NCBI GenBank assembly: GCA_963650135.1
Contig: CAVJLG010000039.1
Span: 54,592 to 118,591 of the forward strand
From: HGM13006 sp963650135
Lineage (GTDB): Bacteria; Bacillota; Clostridia; Oscillospirales; Oscillospiraceae
Length of the DNA: 64,000 nt
Direction: 5' to 3'
Below the pieces are notes generated by a model. The model searched no databases. It was not told the origin of the DNA and was given only the letters and a program-made list of their open reading frames with translations. Below are positions 7,871 to 16,559 of the stretch, one piece after another. The position numbers were made by a program, and so were the translations under genes. Each line of letters begins with the position of its first letter. The first letter of the stretch is position 1.

Positions 7871-9649
7871 TTAAACCAAACGCCCGAAGTACCGCTCGCC
7901 TGCGGTGGTATAGGCGTCGATGACCTCATCAATGCCCATGGACTGAACGGTTTCTACAAAGTTGTCCCAGTTCTCGTCAATATCCGCCTCGCCAATGAGG
8001 AACTTGCCCACCTGCTCTGCCACATAGGTGGAGATATCCGTATAGTAGTGCTGTACGGTGGCAGTCTCGTCGGCATCCAGGGTAAAGAGGTTGGTGAAGG
8101 AGCTCTTGGTGACCTCGCGCTTGTCATTCCAAGCGTTCAGGGCCTGCTGCTGCACTTCATCATAGGCCTCGCGGAGGGTGGTACCGTTGGAGGCAAACAT
8201 GTTCATGTTAATGGCATAGGCATTGAGCGCGTTGTCGGTGGAAAGGCCGTCGGGGTTGTTGGAGATCAAATCGGAATAGTTGGGCTTGCCGTCCTTGTAC
8301 TCCAGGCCCTCGCCCTCGATGCCATACTGGCAAAGGATAGAGCCGTCCTCGGAGAAGTGGTAGTCCAGCCACTCCAGTGCAGTCTCCGGATCGTCGCAGG
8401 AGGTGCAGATCATCAGATTGATGGAAATATCGGTGATATCGCCGTGACCAACGGTCTGGCCCTCTTCCACCAGAGGCTCGGAGATACCCTCCAGGGCATA
8501 GTCGGGATCGTTGACCTTACCGGATTCGGTCCACATGCTCATGAACTGGCAATCCTGCCAGAACACCGCATAGGAGCCGGAGGTAATGGCGGAGGAATCC
8601 AGCATATCGGAGTTCAGAAGGTCGCGGGTAATCAGGCCCTCTTTATACCAGTCTGCCATCAGGGTCAGATATTCCTTATAGGTGTCGGTGATGTAGCTGT
8701 AAACCAGCTCGTCGTTGTCGTCATAGTAGAAGCTCTGGGGAGAGGACTCTGCGGCGGGGCCTGCATAGCCGCCCATAGCTGTCAGGAAGGGGCTACCGGT
8801 GATGGATGCATCATAACGCAGGGGCATGGGATACTCACATAGGCCCTGATCCTTGACTGCCGCCAGGAAATCATGATAAGCATCGATGGTGTTCAGATCG
8901 CTGGTGTTCATGCCGACCTTCTCCACCCAGTCGGAACGGACAATGGCGCCGGTGGTGGTAAAGGAGTTGTAACGATAGCCTGCCAGACCACCAATCTGCC
9001 CCTCATCGTCCACGGTAGCCAGATACAGCGCGGGGTCTGCATCCATCAGGGCAGTGTAGGAGGGTGCATGCTCGTCCATCATGTCCTGGAGATCAATGAC
9101 AATCTCGTTCTCGATGAGATAGGGGATGGAATAGGTACCGGTGATGGCATAGTTGAGGATGTCCGGATAGTCGCCGGAAGCAAACATCAGGTTCAAGCTC
9201 TCGCTCTGTGCGGGAGGCGCTACTTCAATATAGTCGATATGAACGCCGGTGCGCTTTTCCAGCTCCTGCACAGCGGTGGAATCGTTCCAGCCGGTGATGG
9301 TAGCATCCATAGACGGAGAACCGGTCCAGAAGGTAAAGGTGGTGTCGTCATCCGCAATGGGAAGCTCTACACTGGGGCGATCAGCAATCAGCTCTTCAAT
9401 GTTGGAAGGCGTGACATACTTGCTGATGCCTTCCTCCTGGGCTACAGCCTCTTCGGCGGAGTCTTCCTGGGCGGATGCCGCAGCAGGAGTCTCCTGGGGT
9501 GCTTTTTCCGTCTCCTGGGCAGCAACCGGTGCACTCTCTTCCGGCGCCGATGCACTGGCCGCAGCGGATTCGGTCTTTGCGCCGCAGCCGGTCAATGCTG
9601 CCAGCACCATTGCCGTGCTCAGCAGCAGGGCGCACAGCTTTCTTTTCAT
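7871..9649 (-). CDS. Extracellular solute-binding lipoprotein, family 1 (LplA/sugar type), orphan
   Basis: 592 residues from the ATG with an AGGAGG site 8 bases upstream. A lipoprotein signal (MKRKLCALLLSTAMVLAALTGCG) is followed by a long low-complexity Ala/Glu/Ser linker to about residue 85. The binding domain begins TFTFWTGSPSMDATITGW and continues with the SGDYPDIL and DLQDMMDEHAPSYTALM segments found in LplA-type oligosaccharide-binding proteins. No permease or ATPase genes are adjacent, so it must use a remote transporter or act as a sensor. It is divergent from an AraC regulator of the type that controls such operons. A MITE-like element starts one base after its stop codon. Confidence 0.88.
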   Translation of the reverse strand: MKRKLCALLLSTAMVLAALTGCGAKTESAAASASAPEESAPVAAQETEKAPQETPAAASAQEDSAEEAVAQEEGISKYVTPSNIEELIADRPSVELPIADDDTTFTFWTGSPSMDATITGWNDSTAVQELEKRTGVHIDYIEVAPPAQSESLNLMFASGDYPDILNYAITGTYSIPYLIENEIVIDLQDMMDEHAPSYTALMDADPALYLATVDDEGQIGGLAGYRYNSFTTTGAIVRSDWVEKVGMNTSDLNTIDAYHDFLAAVKDQGLCEYPMPLRYDASITGSPFLTAMGGYAGPAAESSPQSFYYDDNDELVYSYITDTYKEYLTLMADWYKEGLITRDLLNSDMLDSSAITSGSYAVFWQDCQFMSMWTESGKVNDPDYALEGISEPLVEEGQTVGHGDITDISINLMICTSCDDPETALEWLDYHFSEDGSILCQYGIEGEGLEYKDGKPNYSDLISNNPDGLSTDNALNAYAINMNMFASNGTTLREAYDEVQQQALNAWNDKREVTKSSFTNLFTLDADETATVQHYYTDISTYVAEQVGKFLIGEADIDENWDNFVETVQSMGIDEVIDAYTTAGERYFGRLV

Positions 9650-9768
9650 GGGTATTCCTCCTTGTGTTTTTTTCATATCCCCATGATAGCACGTTCGCCC
9701 GCCGGATAACATCATCAAATTCGTCCACAAAAATCCGTCACTTTTTGCACATCCCGTGCTCCAAACCC

Positions 9769-9798
9769 TTGACGTTCTCCCGCTCCACCCATTACAAT
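9769..9798 (+). promoter_or_regulatory. Probable promoter of the AraC regulator gene
   Basis: TTGACG and TACAAT are separated by 18 bases, about 40 bases before the start codon, in the divergent region shared with the binding-protein gene. Confidence 0.55.
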
Positions 9799-9836
9799 AG
9801 AGCTGCTACATCACCCGGAAAGGACGCTGATATTGG

Positions 9837-11078
9837 ATGAAGGAACAGGACATGACCCAGTGGGCCGACGCCGGACTGGAGCCCAGCGAAGCTGCCATTC
9901 AGGATCATCTGCTGATGGGGCTCTTGCAGGACGGCGCACCCATTCCGGACGACCATATTCAGCGTTTGGCGGAGTGCGGCATCCGGTTTCACGGCAATCA
10001 GTTTGGCCTAATTTCCCTTCAAGTGGTGGCCGTGGACGCCTATGCCTATATTCAGGGTCTGGGGCACACCTCCTATTCCGAAGCGCAGCTGGCTGTGAAT
10101 ATTCTGGAGCTTTTGCGGGAGGAATTGGGCAGCCGGGCGGGCACCTATGTATTTAAGGCCAAAAGCGAGGTGCTATGTCTCATCTGCGGCACCGATCCCG
10201 ATGCCGTTTCCAAGTGTTTGATGCAGACCGCCAACGAGCTGGTAAATCTCCAAAACCGTATTGCCGGTATTCGCCTGTTTGCTGCGGTGAGCCGGGTTCG
10301 GGAGGGCTTTTCCGGTCTGCGCATCAGTAAGCAGGCCGTTCGGCAGCTGGTGGAATATCGAGTGCTGCATCTTTCCACTCAGCCGGTACTGCAAGAGGAG
10401 ATTCTCAGCGCGCCGATGGTCTATCCTGTCCAGCGCCCGGACATTGAAAAGGAGCAGGAGATTCTTACGCTGTTTAAATCCGGCAGCTTTCGCCAGGCCT
10501 CGGAGGTATTCGGCAGTCTCTTCGACCAGGAATATCTGGCCCTGGCCGACCCGCTGATTCTGCTCAAGCACAAATGCGCCCAATATCTCCAGGCATTATT
10601 CTCCGCCTGTCAGGACATGGTGGACGAGGACCTTTCCCCACTGCTTCAGTCACTGGCACCGGAACAATCTCTGTTAGAGGCAGTGACCTTCCCCGAGATT
10701 CGCGCCCAAATGGAGCACATTTTCGGTCACCTCAACGATTGGGTGCTCTCCGGTAGAAAATCCAGCAGCGCCGCCTGGATTATGGATGTGAAAAACTACA
10801 TTCGGGGCAACTATAATGACCCCGACCTGAACGTCAATCGAGTGGCAGATGAATTCGGCAAAAATCCCTCCTATCTCTCCCGGAGCTTTCTCCGTCTCAC
10901 CGGCACCAGCATTCTCGACTACATCCACTTCTACCGCATTCAGGAGGCAAAAATCCTCATTGGCCGGGGCGAAACCCTGGCGGCAGCGGCGGCAGCAGTG
11001 GGCTATACCAATGTGCTCACCATGTCCCGGGCCTTTAAAAAATACGAGGGCACCACGCCGGGAAAATTCAAATCATAA
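9837..11078 (+). CDS. AraC-family transcriptional regulator (YesN-like C-terminal HTH)
   Basis: 413 residues. Residues about 315-412 form the AraC double HTH (VNRVADEFGKNPSYLSRSFL, then AAAAVGYTNVLTMSRAFKKY and TTPGKFKS). The first ~300 residues look like the central region of YesN-type response regulators without a recognisable phosphoacceptor receiver domain; the segment around residues 50-160 may be a degenerate nucleotide-cyclase-like fold, but I am not sure. It is divergent from the orphan binding lipoprotein, its likely target. Ribosome site GAAAGGAC lies upstream of the start, though spacing is long. Confidence 0.85.
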   Translation: MKEQDMTQWADAGLEPSEAAIQDHLLMGLLQDGAPIPDDHIQRLAECGIRFHGNQFGLISLQVVAVDAYAYIQGLGHTSYSEAQLAVNILELLREELGSRAGTYVFKAKSEVLCLICGTDPDAVSKCLMQTANELVNLQNRIAGIRLFAAVSRVREGFSGLRISKQAVRQLVEYRVLHLSTQPVLQEEILSAPMVYPVQRPDIEKEQEILTLFKSGSFRQASEVFGSLFDQEYLALADPLILLKHKCAQYLQALFSACQDMVDEDLSPLLQSLAPEQSLLEAVTFPEIRAQMEHIFGHLNDWVLSGRKSSSAAWIMDVKNYIRGNYNDPDLNVNRVADEFGKNPSYLSRSFLRLTGTSILDYIHFYRIQEAKILIGRGETLAAAAAAVGYTNVLTMSRAFKKYEGTTPGKFKS

Positions 11079-11159
11079 GCGTATAACCAAGGGGCAGCTG
11101 CAATTTCTGTGGCTGCCCCATATCCAATTTTGATGGTTCCGGCAGGCAGAAAACGAATC

Positions 11160-11188
11160 TTGCAATCTCCCTGCCGCTTCTGTATGCT
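11160..11188 (+). promoter_or_regulatory. Possible promoter of the flavin oxidoreductase gene
   Basis: TTGCAA and TATGCT are spaced by 17 bases. A GGGGCAGC / GCTGCCCC stem at 11093-11119, without a T run, separates it from the AraC gene and may be a weak terminator. Confidence 0.4.
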
Positions 11189-11230
11189 ATTGACAGAAAA
11201 CGAACATCTTGCACCATAGGAGGTTCCACT

Positions 11231-13285
11231 ATGTCCAATCGTTATGAGCTTCTGCTTTCCCCCATTCAGGTTGGTAATGTGCTGCTGAAAAACCGCATGG
11301 TTTCCACCGCAGGCATCCCCCATATGCTCCAGGGCACCGAGGAGTATCCCACTGACCGGCTGATCTCCCACCTGTCCAACCGCGCGAAAAACGGCGCCGC
11401 AGCCGTCTATCTGAACTTTGCCATGCGGACGGACGAGGGCCCCGGCGGCCCTCCCATGAAGCCCGGTGAAATTGCCATGAGCTTCCCGCCCCATGATACC
11501 GCTGTGAATATCGCAAAAACCAGCGCCCACAACTACCTCTGTCAGACCATCGACGCCATTCGCTACTATGAGTCCATCGCCATCACCCAGCCCATGGGAA
11601 GCTTCACCCGAAATGATATGCCCGGCGGCCCTATGAAGGACGGCACTCCCCAGCACGGTGGCGGCGGACCCATCATGCCCTCTGACCCCATGGAGCAGCT
11701 GCGCCAGGAGCAGGAGCAGTGTCGGGGCAGAAGCGTCGATCATATCACCAAGAAGCAGATTCAGGAGTTCATCGACTCCACCGTAGCCAATGCCAAGATT
11801 CTAAAGCAGTTCGGCTTTGAGATGTTCTCCTTCCACAATGCCTATCACAACGGCACCATGGCAGAGTTCTGGTCCACCCACACCAACCATCGCACCGACG
11901 AATACGGCGGCTCCGCAAAGAACCGCGCCCGGCTGATGATCGAGGTCATGGACGCCATGAAGCAGACCTTCGGTAAGGATTTCCCCCTGGAGATGCTGAT
12001 TTCCGTGGACGGTCTGGGCGTCAACCGCGGCGATACCTTCGAGCTGGCAAAGCTGCTGGAGGGCAAGGTGGACATTCTCCATGTGCGCCACGGAGATAAG
12101 GACCCCCAGCATCCCATCGGCTTCACCTCCTCCCGTGCGGTGCCCTGTCCCAATCTGGACGCAGCGGCAGCCCTGAAGGAGTCCATTATGAGCCGCGGCG
12201 GCAGCATTAAGGTGGGCGTTTCCGCCGGCCTTCAGAATCCCGATTTCAATGAAAAGATTCTCCGGGAGCACAAGGCGGACATCATCTGCATGTCCCGGGC
12301 CTGGATCTGCGACAGTGACTACGGCAAGAAGATCTATGCCGGACGGGGTGAGGATGTTACCCCCTGCATCCGCTGCAACAAGTGCCATGTGCCCAACGAT
12401 TCCGACAAATTCCGCTCCTTCTGCTCCGTAAACCCCAAGATCGGCATGGAGTTCAAGCTAGACCAGATGATTGCCCCGGTGGGCGAGAAGAAGAAGGTTG
12501 CCATCATCGGCGGCGGCCCTGCGGGTATGAAGTGTGCCATCACCTGCGCCGAGCGGGGACATGATGTGACCATTTACGAAAAGGCTTCTCAGCTGGGCGG
12601 TCAGTTGTTCCATGCGGATTATGCCAGCTTCAAGTGGCCCCTGGCCGATTTCAACCACTGGCTGATTCGTCAGGTTTATCAGCACGGCATCAAGGTCTGC
12701 CTGAACACAGAGGCCACCAAGGAAATGCTGGCACCGGAAGGCTATGACGATGTGGTCGTGGCCATCGGCCCCCGCTTCAAAAACCCCCGGCTTCCCATCG
12801 AAGAGGGTACCAAGACCATGCTTTGCGTGGATGTTTACGGGCACGAGGCCGAGCTGCCCCATGAGATCGTTGTCATTGGCGGCAGCGAAACCGGCACCGA
12901 AACCGGCATGTATCTGGCAGAGAATGGCCACCATGTGACGGTAATGACCCGCCAAGGTATGCTGGCCCAGGATGCGCCCCACGCCCACTTTGTGGTCATG
13001 ATGATGGACGCTTACGAACACCTCAAGGGCTTTGACTATGCCCGGAAGATTCAGAAATACGTTTCCGTGACTCCCAAGGGCGTTACCTATATCGACGAGC
13101 ATGGCGATGAGCAGTTTGTGCCCGCCGACCTGGTGGTGCTGTCCGGCGGCGTGGCAGCTGTACCCGAGCAGTGTGCGGCCTTCTATGGTGCAGGCAAGCA
13201 TATGCATTATATCGGCGACTGCTACCGTCCCGGCGACGTGCATAAGGCTGTTACCGCAGGCTTTGCCACCGGCAGCCAGATCTAA
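11231..13285 (+). CDS. Fe-S flavin NADH-dependent oxidoreductase, old-yellow-enzyme/2,4-dienoyl-CoA reductase (BaiCD/BaiH-like) family
   Basis: 684 residues, the normal size. Residues 1-370 form the FMN TIM barrel typical of NADH:flavin oxidoreductases (starts LLSPIQVGNVLLKNRMVSTA; contains HNAYHNGTMAEFWS and TDEYGGSAKNRARL). A 4Fe-4S motif follows with Cys379, Cys382, Cys385 and Cys398. The C-terminal half holds an FAD site (VAIIGGGPAGMKCAITCAERG, from residue 423) and an NAD(P)H site (IVVIGGSETGTETGMYLAENG). Such enzymes reduce activated C=C bonds of enoates, dienoyl-CoA or steroid/bile-acid intermediates in anaerobes. The gene is a single unit with a GGAGG ribosome site. The substrate is unknown; a bile-acid or dietary enoate role is inference. 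Confidence 0.9.
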   Translation: MSNRYELLLSPIQVGNVLLKNRMVSTAGIPHMLQGTEEYPTDRLISHLSNRAKNGAAAVYLNFAMRTDEGPGGPPMKPGEIAMSFPPHDTAVNIAKTSAHNYLCQTIDAIRYYESIAITQPMGSFTRNDMPGGPMKDGTPQHGGGGPIMPSDPMEQLRQEQEQCRGRSVDHITKKQIQEFIDSTVANAKILKQFGFEMFSFHNAYHNGTMAEFWSTHTNHRTDEYGGSAKNRARLMIEVMDAMKQTFGKDFPLEMLISVDGLGVNRGDTFELAKLLEGKVDILHVRHGDKDPQHPIGFTSSRAVPCPNLDAAAALKESIMSRGGSIKVGVSAGLQNPDFNEKILREHKADIICMSRAWICDSDYGKKIYAGRGEDVTPCIRCNKCHVPNDSDKFRSFCSVNPKIGMEFKLDQMIAPVGEKKKVAIIGGGPAGMKCAITCAERGHDVTIYEKASQLGGQLFHADYASFKWPLADFNHWLIRQVYQHGIKVCLNTEATKEMLAPEGYDDVVVAIGPRFKNPRLPIEEGTKTMLCVDVYGHEAELPHEIVVIGGSETGTETGMYLAENGHHVTVMTRQGMLAQDAPHAHFVVMMMDAYEHLKGFDYARKIQKYVSVTPKGVTYIDEHGDEQFVPADLVVLSGGVAAVPEQCAAFYGAGKHMHYIGDCYRPGDVHKAVTAGFATGSQI

Positions 13286-13325
13286 AATTTCATTACCCGT
13301 TCCTGCGTTACCTCAAAATACGCAG

Positions 13326-13366
13326 AAATACGGCTGACCGTGACTCCGGCCAGCCGTATTTCATTT
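13326..13366. terminator. Bidirectional intrinsic terminator
   Basis: The stem AAATACGGCTG / CAGCCGTATTT is followed by CATTTT on the plus strand and lies between convergent genes. Confidence 0.75.
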
Positions 13367-13417
13367 TATGTGGATCGTTTTTATCATCAAACGCCAAGCG
13401 ACAAAACCACGATCACT

Positions 13418-14221
13418 CTATTCCATAGGCAGCTGTTTGCGATAACGATATGTTGTGCAGCCGAAACTTCCCTCGTAGGAAAGCGCTTCCCAGCCTTCTG
13501 CCAGAAGCTCCTTGGACGGGTTCGTCTTTCGGGGCTGATCGCCGGGGCAATCCAGCATCCAACCGCCCGGCTTTACAACACGGGTCAGTTCTGCAACTTC
13601 CTCCTGAAATCTGTCTCCGACCACATGACCGCTCATGACCACATCAAAGGTGTCATCCGGGAATGGCAGGCAGTCACACATTCCATCGCATACCCGCATA
13701 TTGGTCATGCCGTTTTTTCTGATCTCGTCCCGCATATATTCCCGCAGAGAATCTACGGACTCACTGGCGATTACTAGCTTCGCATACTTTGTGGCAGCAA
13801 AAGCCAGCCGCCCGGAGCCGCTGCCTACATCTAAAACAATTTTGTTGCGAAAATCACACATTTCAAAAAGACGCGCTTCGTCCCAGCCGTAGATAAAGTC
13901 GCACTGTGTTGCCATTCGTTCCGGTGTGGTATAAATGATAAAATCCTCCACTCCGCCGATGATCCGCTGTTCGCAGTTATGCACCGTAACTGAGTCCGCG
14001 TCAGGCGCGCTTTGAATGATTTCCATTACCACATCGGCCATTTCCGGGCATTTGTGAGCGAAGTACCATGCGACCTTCGGATTTGCCTTTAACGCAATCC
14101 CCATGTCTCTGCGGTATTCCGGAACAGGAATGCTCAGCATATAGCGAATTTGAAAACGCTCCATGAGCAGCATTGCGTCAAATGTGTAGTCTTCTGGGTT
14201 GATCCAATTCAATCTAGTCAT
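13418..14221 (-). CDS. Class I SAM-dependent methyltransferase
   Basis: 267 residues. The Rossmann SAM site is clear: motif I VLDVGSGSGRLAFAATKY (about residue 131), the acidic residue VIASES, then NMRVCDGMCDCLPFPDDTFDVVMSGHVV and the GGWMLDCPGD segment, as in Methyltransf_11 proteins. The first ~120 residues are an extra N-terminal domain of unknown role containing a potential substrate pocket. The start has a TTGGAGG ribosome site 4 bases upstream. A short upstream ORF and complementary GGAGGT/ACCTCC segments could control its translation. Substrate unknown; the HTH-free single-gene setting gives no pathway clue. Confidence 0.82.
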   Translation of the reverse strand: MTRLNWINPEDYTFDAMLLMERFQIRYMLSIPVPEYRRDMGIALKANPKVAWYFAHKCPEMADVVMEIIQSAPDADSVTVHNCEQRIIGGVEDFIIYTTPERMATQCDFIYGWDEARLFEMCDFRNKIVLDVGSGSGRLAFAATKYAKLVIASESVDSLREYMRDEIRKNGMTNMRVCDGMCDCLPFPDDTFDVVMSGHVVGDRFQEEVAELTRVVKPGGWMLDCPGDQPRKTNPSKELLAEGWEALSYEGSFGCTTYRYRKQLPME

Positions 14222-14224
14222 ATA

Positions 14225-14312
14225 ACCTCCAAGTATTCTGCGGAGGTCAGTTCATAGATGACCTCCTGGTGTAATGAATAATGATGTAATCTTTCTTCAT
14301 TTGAATCACTCC
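14225..14312 (-). promoter_or_regulatory. Possible translational attenuator with short upstream ORF (17 codons) before the methyltransferase
   Basis: On the minus strand an ATG at 14300 with a GGAGTG site opens a 17-residue ORF (MKKDYIIIHYTRRSSMN, stop at 14247). Its AGG-AGG-TCA codons (segment A, 14266-14259) pair over 8 bp with TGACCTCC (segment B, 14249-14242). B is also complementary to the methyltransferase ribosome site GGAGGT (segment C, 14230-14225). A:B and B:C are mutually exclusive, so translation of the small ORF could decide whether C is free. No regulator or inducer is known. Confidence 0.45.
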
Positions 14313-14377
14313 ATCGGTCAATTTCAAATAGAAAACGTTTTGCCCATCCGCGCTATTTTTCCTTATGCCGGGACACG

Positions 14378-15004
14378 TTAGGGCATCGGATTTTCCGCCT
14401 GCTGCTTTGCCATTTCTTCCGCAAAGGCGATAGCGTCGGCGATCTCCTGCTCATCGGTATAGATGGTATAAGTAGCGCCCATATTGGTTGCAGCCTCGGT
14501 GATGGTGATTTCAAAATCGCCGGTAAAGCCGGAGATGGTCACCTTTTCGCTGGTGGGATAGCTGTAGGGGCCGCCCAAACCGACATTAGAATAGGTCACG
14601 GTGCCGTCGGATGTGGTAATGCCTGCGCCCTCTTCGCCATTCTGGGGCTCGCCCATATCGCCGGGGGCATCGCACTGGAAGAAGAACACAAAATCCTCGC
14701 CCACAGTGGCCTCAAAGGTCTGCCCATCGGAGAAGGTTACGGTGCAGGTCTTAGGTGCTTCGGGCTCGGCGGATTCCTCTACCACCGAAACAGGCTCCAT
14801 TTCGGATGCAACGGACGCTTCCTCCTGAACGGATACCACCGGCTCCGGGGTCGCAGTCGGCGCCTCTTCGGCGGGAGCCGCGGTTTCTGTCGCCGGAGTT
14901 GACTGTTCTGCCGGTGCGGAACTGGTCGTGTTTCCGCCGCAGGCAGTGAGCATACCGGCTGTCATGCAGGCAGCCAGCAGCAGTGCAAGGGTACGCTTTT
15001 TCAT
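14378..15004 (-). CDS. Secreted lipoprotein, unknown function
   Basis: 208 residues. The signal MKKRTLALLLAACMTAGMLTACGG has a lipobox LTAC, so the product should be lipid-anchored. Residues ~25-75 are a low-complexity Pro/Ala/Glu/Val linker. The remaining ~130 residues look like a small beta domain (CTVTFSDGQTFEATVGEDFVFFFQ ... SDGTVTYSNVGLGGPYSYPTSEKVTISGFTGDFEITI). I see no catalytic motif. The start at 15004 was preferred over an upstream ATG because AGGAGG lies just before it and it gives a standard signal peptide. A strong promoter lies about 70 bases upstream. Confidence 0.8.
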   Translation of the reverse strand: MKKRTLALLLAACMTAGMLTACGGNTTSSAPAEQSTPATETAAPAEEAPTATPEPVVSVQEEASVASEMEPVSVVEESAEPEAPKTCTVTFSDGQTFEATVGEDFVFFFQCDAPGDMGEPQNGEEGAGITTSDGTVTYSNVGLGGPYSYPTSEKVTISGFTGDFEITITEAATNMGATYTIYTDEQEIADAIAFAEEMAKQQAENPMP

Positions 15005-15072
15005 TTCCTCCTGACTGAATTTCATTTGGCGCATATGGGATCATATCGTTTCTCCCATTTGTGCTTATTTGT

Positions 15073-15101
15073 ATTATAGGAGGGGGATTTTCCTTTGTCA
15101 A
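15073..15101 (-). promoter_or_regulatory. Sigma-A promoter of the lipoprotein gene
   Basis: On the minus strand TTGACA (15101-15096), a 17-base spacer and TATAAT (15078-15073) match the consensus perfectly. Confidence 0.8.
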
Positions 15102-15140
15102 CGGGAAAGAATCAACGAAATGCGCCCGTTTTCTTTGTGG

Positions 15141-15177
15141 ATATATTTCAGAAATATTACATATTACTTGTGTAATA
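15141..15177. promoter_or_regulatory. Two palindromes upstream of the lipoprotein promoter
   Basis: The palindrome ATATTTC-A-GAAATAT at 15143-15157 is the same site as the one between livK and its LysR gene (19 bases identical on the opposite strand). A second palindrome ATATTAC-TTGT-GTAATAT lies immediately next to it at 15160-15177. The first is centred about 85 bases upstream of the predicted start point, a position used by activators. Confidence 0.55.
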
Positions 15178-15338
15178 TCATAAACGGGCGATTCCACAAA
15201 ACTGTGCATATTCCTATTTATAAAGTAGGTTTTATTGTATTCTTTGCCCATTGACCCCGCTCCGCAACATGGTATATCATAGGGTGCGCAGTGGATTTTG
15301 CGTTTAAAATCCCATTACCATCGGAACGGAGGAACCTT

Positions 15339-16142
15339 ATGCTCAATCAATTTTCCAGAACGCAGCTTCTTTTGGGGAAGACTGCCATGGATCGGCTCCA
15401 GCAGGCCCATGTGGCGGTGTTCGGCATCGGCGGGGTCGGCGGCTATGTCTGCGAGGCCCTGGTACGCAGCGGCGTGGGCGCATTTGATCTCATCGACGAC
15501 GACCGGGTGTGCCTGACCAACCTCAACCGTCAGATCATCGCCACCCGAAAAACCGTTGGAAAATATAAGGCCGAGGTGATGGCGGACCGGATTCACGACA
15601 TCAATCCCGACGCCCAGGTGACCGTCCGAAAGACCTTCTTCCTCCCGGAAAATGCCGATGAATTCCCCTTCGACCAGTATGACTATGTGGTGGATGCCAT
15701 TGATACCGTCTCTGGCAAGCTGGAGCTGGTGATGCAGGCGGACAAGGTTGGCGTTCCCATCATCAGCTCCATGGGCGCAGGGAACAAGCTGGACCCCACA
15801 GCCTTTCGTGTGGCAGATATCTATGAAACCAAGGTCTGCCCCCTGGCCCGGATTATGCGCCGGGAGCTTCGGAAGCGGGGCATTCAGCATTTAAAGGTGG
15901 TCTATTCCCAGGAGCCGCCCATTCGCCCGCTGGAGGATATGTCCATCAGCTGCCGCAGCCACTGCATCTGCCCGCCGGGTACCAAGCATAAATGTACCGA
16001 CCGCCGGGACATCCCCGGGAGCAATGCCTTTGTGCCCTCAGTGGCCGGACTGATTATTGCAGGGGAGGTCATTCGGGACCTTACCGCCGGAATTCCGGTG
16101 TCGCTGGAGACGCAAAATGCCCCGGAAGTGTTGCAGGCATAG
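15339..16142 (+). CDS. tcdA: tRNA threonylcarbamoyladenosine dehydratase (ThiF/MoeB/HesA family)
   Basis: 267 residues. It cyclises t6A37 to ct6A37 in ANN-decoding tRNAs using ATP. The E1-like nucleotide site VAVFGIGGVGGYVCEALVRSGVG (from about residue 26), DDDRVCLTNLNRQI and VDAIDTVSGKLELV are all present, as in TcdA/YgdL. The C-terminal stretch has the Cys-rich ISCRSHCICPPGTKHKC segment. The ATG at 15339 has a GGAGG site 6 bases before it. It is not next to tsaD (61594), although both act in the t6A pathway. Confidence 0.9.
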   Translation: MLNQFSRTQLLLGKTAMDRLQQAHVAVFGIGGVGGYVCEALVRSGVGAFDLIDDDRVCLTNLNRQIIATRKTVGKYKAEVMADRIHDINPDAQVTVRKTFFLPENADEFPFDQYDYVVDAIDTVSGKLELVMQADKVGVPIISSMGAGNKLDPTAFRVADIYETKVCPLARIMRRELRKRGIQHLKVVYSQEPPIRPLEDMSISCRSHCICPPGTKHKCTDRRDIPGSNAFVPSVAGLIIAGEVIRDLTAGIPVSLETQNAPEVLQA

Positions 16143-16267
16143 GCAACAAACTTTTTCGCAATTTTCTGGCAGTTTCCGCCAAACTTTTCTTCATTCCCCA
16201 TTTCTCCGTTGACGGGGAGTTTTCCCAATTCTACCATAAAGGCAATTAACGGAAGTGGGAATATTCC

Positions 16268-16486
16268 ATGGAACGAATTTTCAAGATTATTATCTTTCTG
16301 ATTTTGCTAATCTGCCTGGTGATGACGATCCGTCTGTTCGCCATTGGCAGCGTGGTCGCTGACGAATACGGTCTGAGCGGTGTAACCATTTACGGCGGAA
16401 AAACCGGCCTGTATATGGCCTGGGCCCGGATGTTCCTGCTGCTGGCCGGTTCCTTCCTGGCCTTCCTCCATATTTTCGAGGACTAA
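16268..16486 (+). CDS. Small membrane protein, unknown
   Basis: 72 residues with two hydrophobic helices (about 5-27 and 47-68) separated by a short loop (ADEYGLSGVTIYGGKTG). A GGAAGTGGGA ribosome-like site lies before the ATG, and a terminator follows within 20 bases of the stop, which supports a real gene. No family is recognised. Confidence 0.6.
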   Translation: MERIFKIIIFLILLICLVMTIRLFAIGSVVADEYGLSGVTIYGGKTGLYMAWARMFLLLAGSFLAFLHIFED

Positions 16487-16501
16487 CCCAAATATCGCAA
16501 A

Positions 16502-16537
16502 ATCCCCTGAACCAAGTCGGTTCAGGGGATCTTTTTG
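16502..16537. terminator. Intrinsic terminator
   Basis: The 12-bp stem ATCCCCTGAACC / GGTTCAGGGGAT is followed by CTTTTTG on the plus strand; the minus strand also has a T run, so it can serve the convergent methionine operon. Confidence 0.88.
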
Positions 16538-16559
16538 TCTAAGGCAATACCAAACCAAA

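Noticed and set aside
7454..8842. 462-codon plus-strand frame across the MITE and binding-protein gene
   Set aside because: It crosses a promoter, a terminator, a repeat and the antisense of a well-supported gene.
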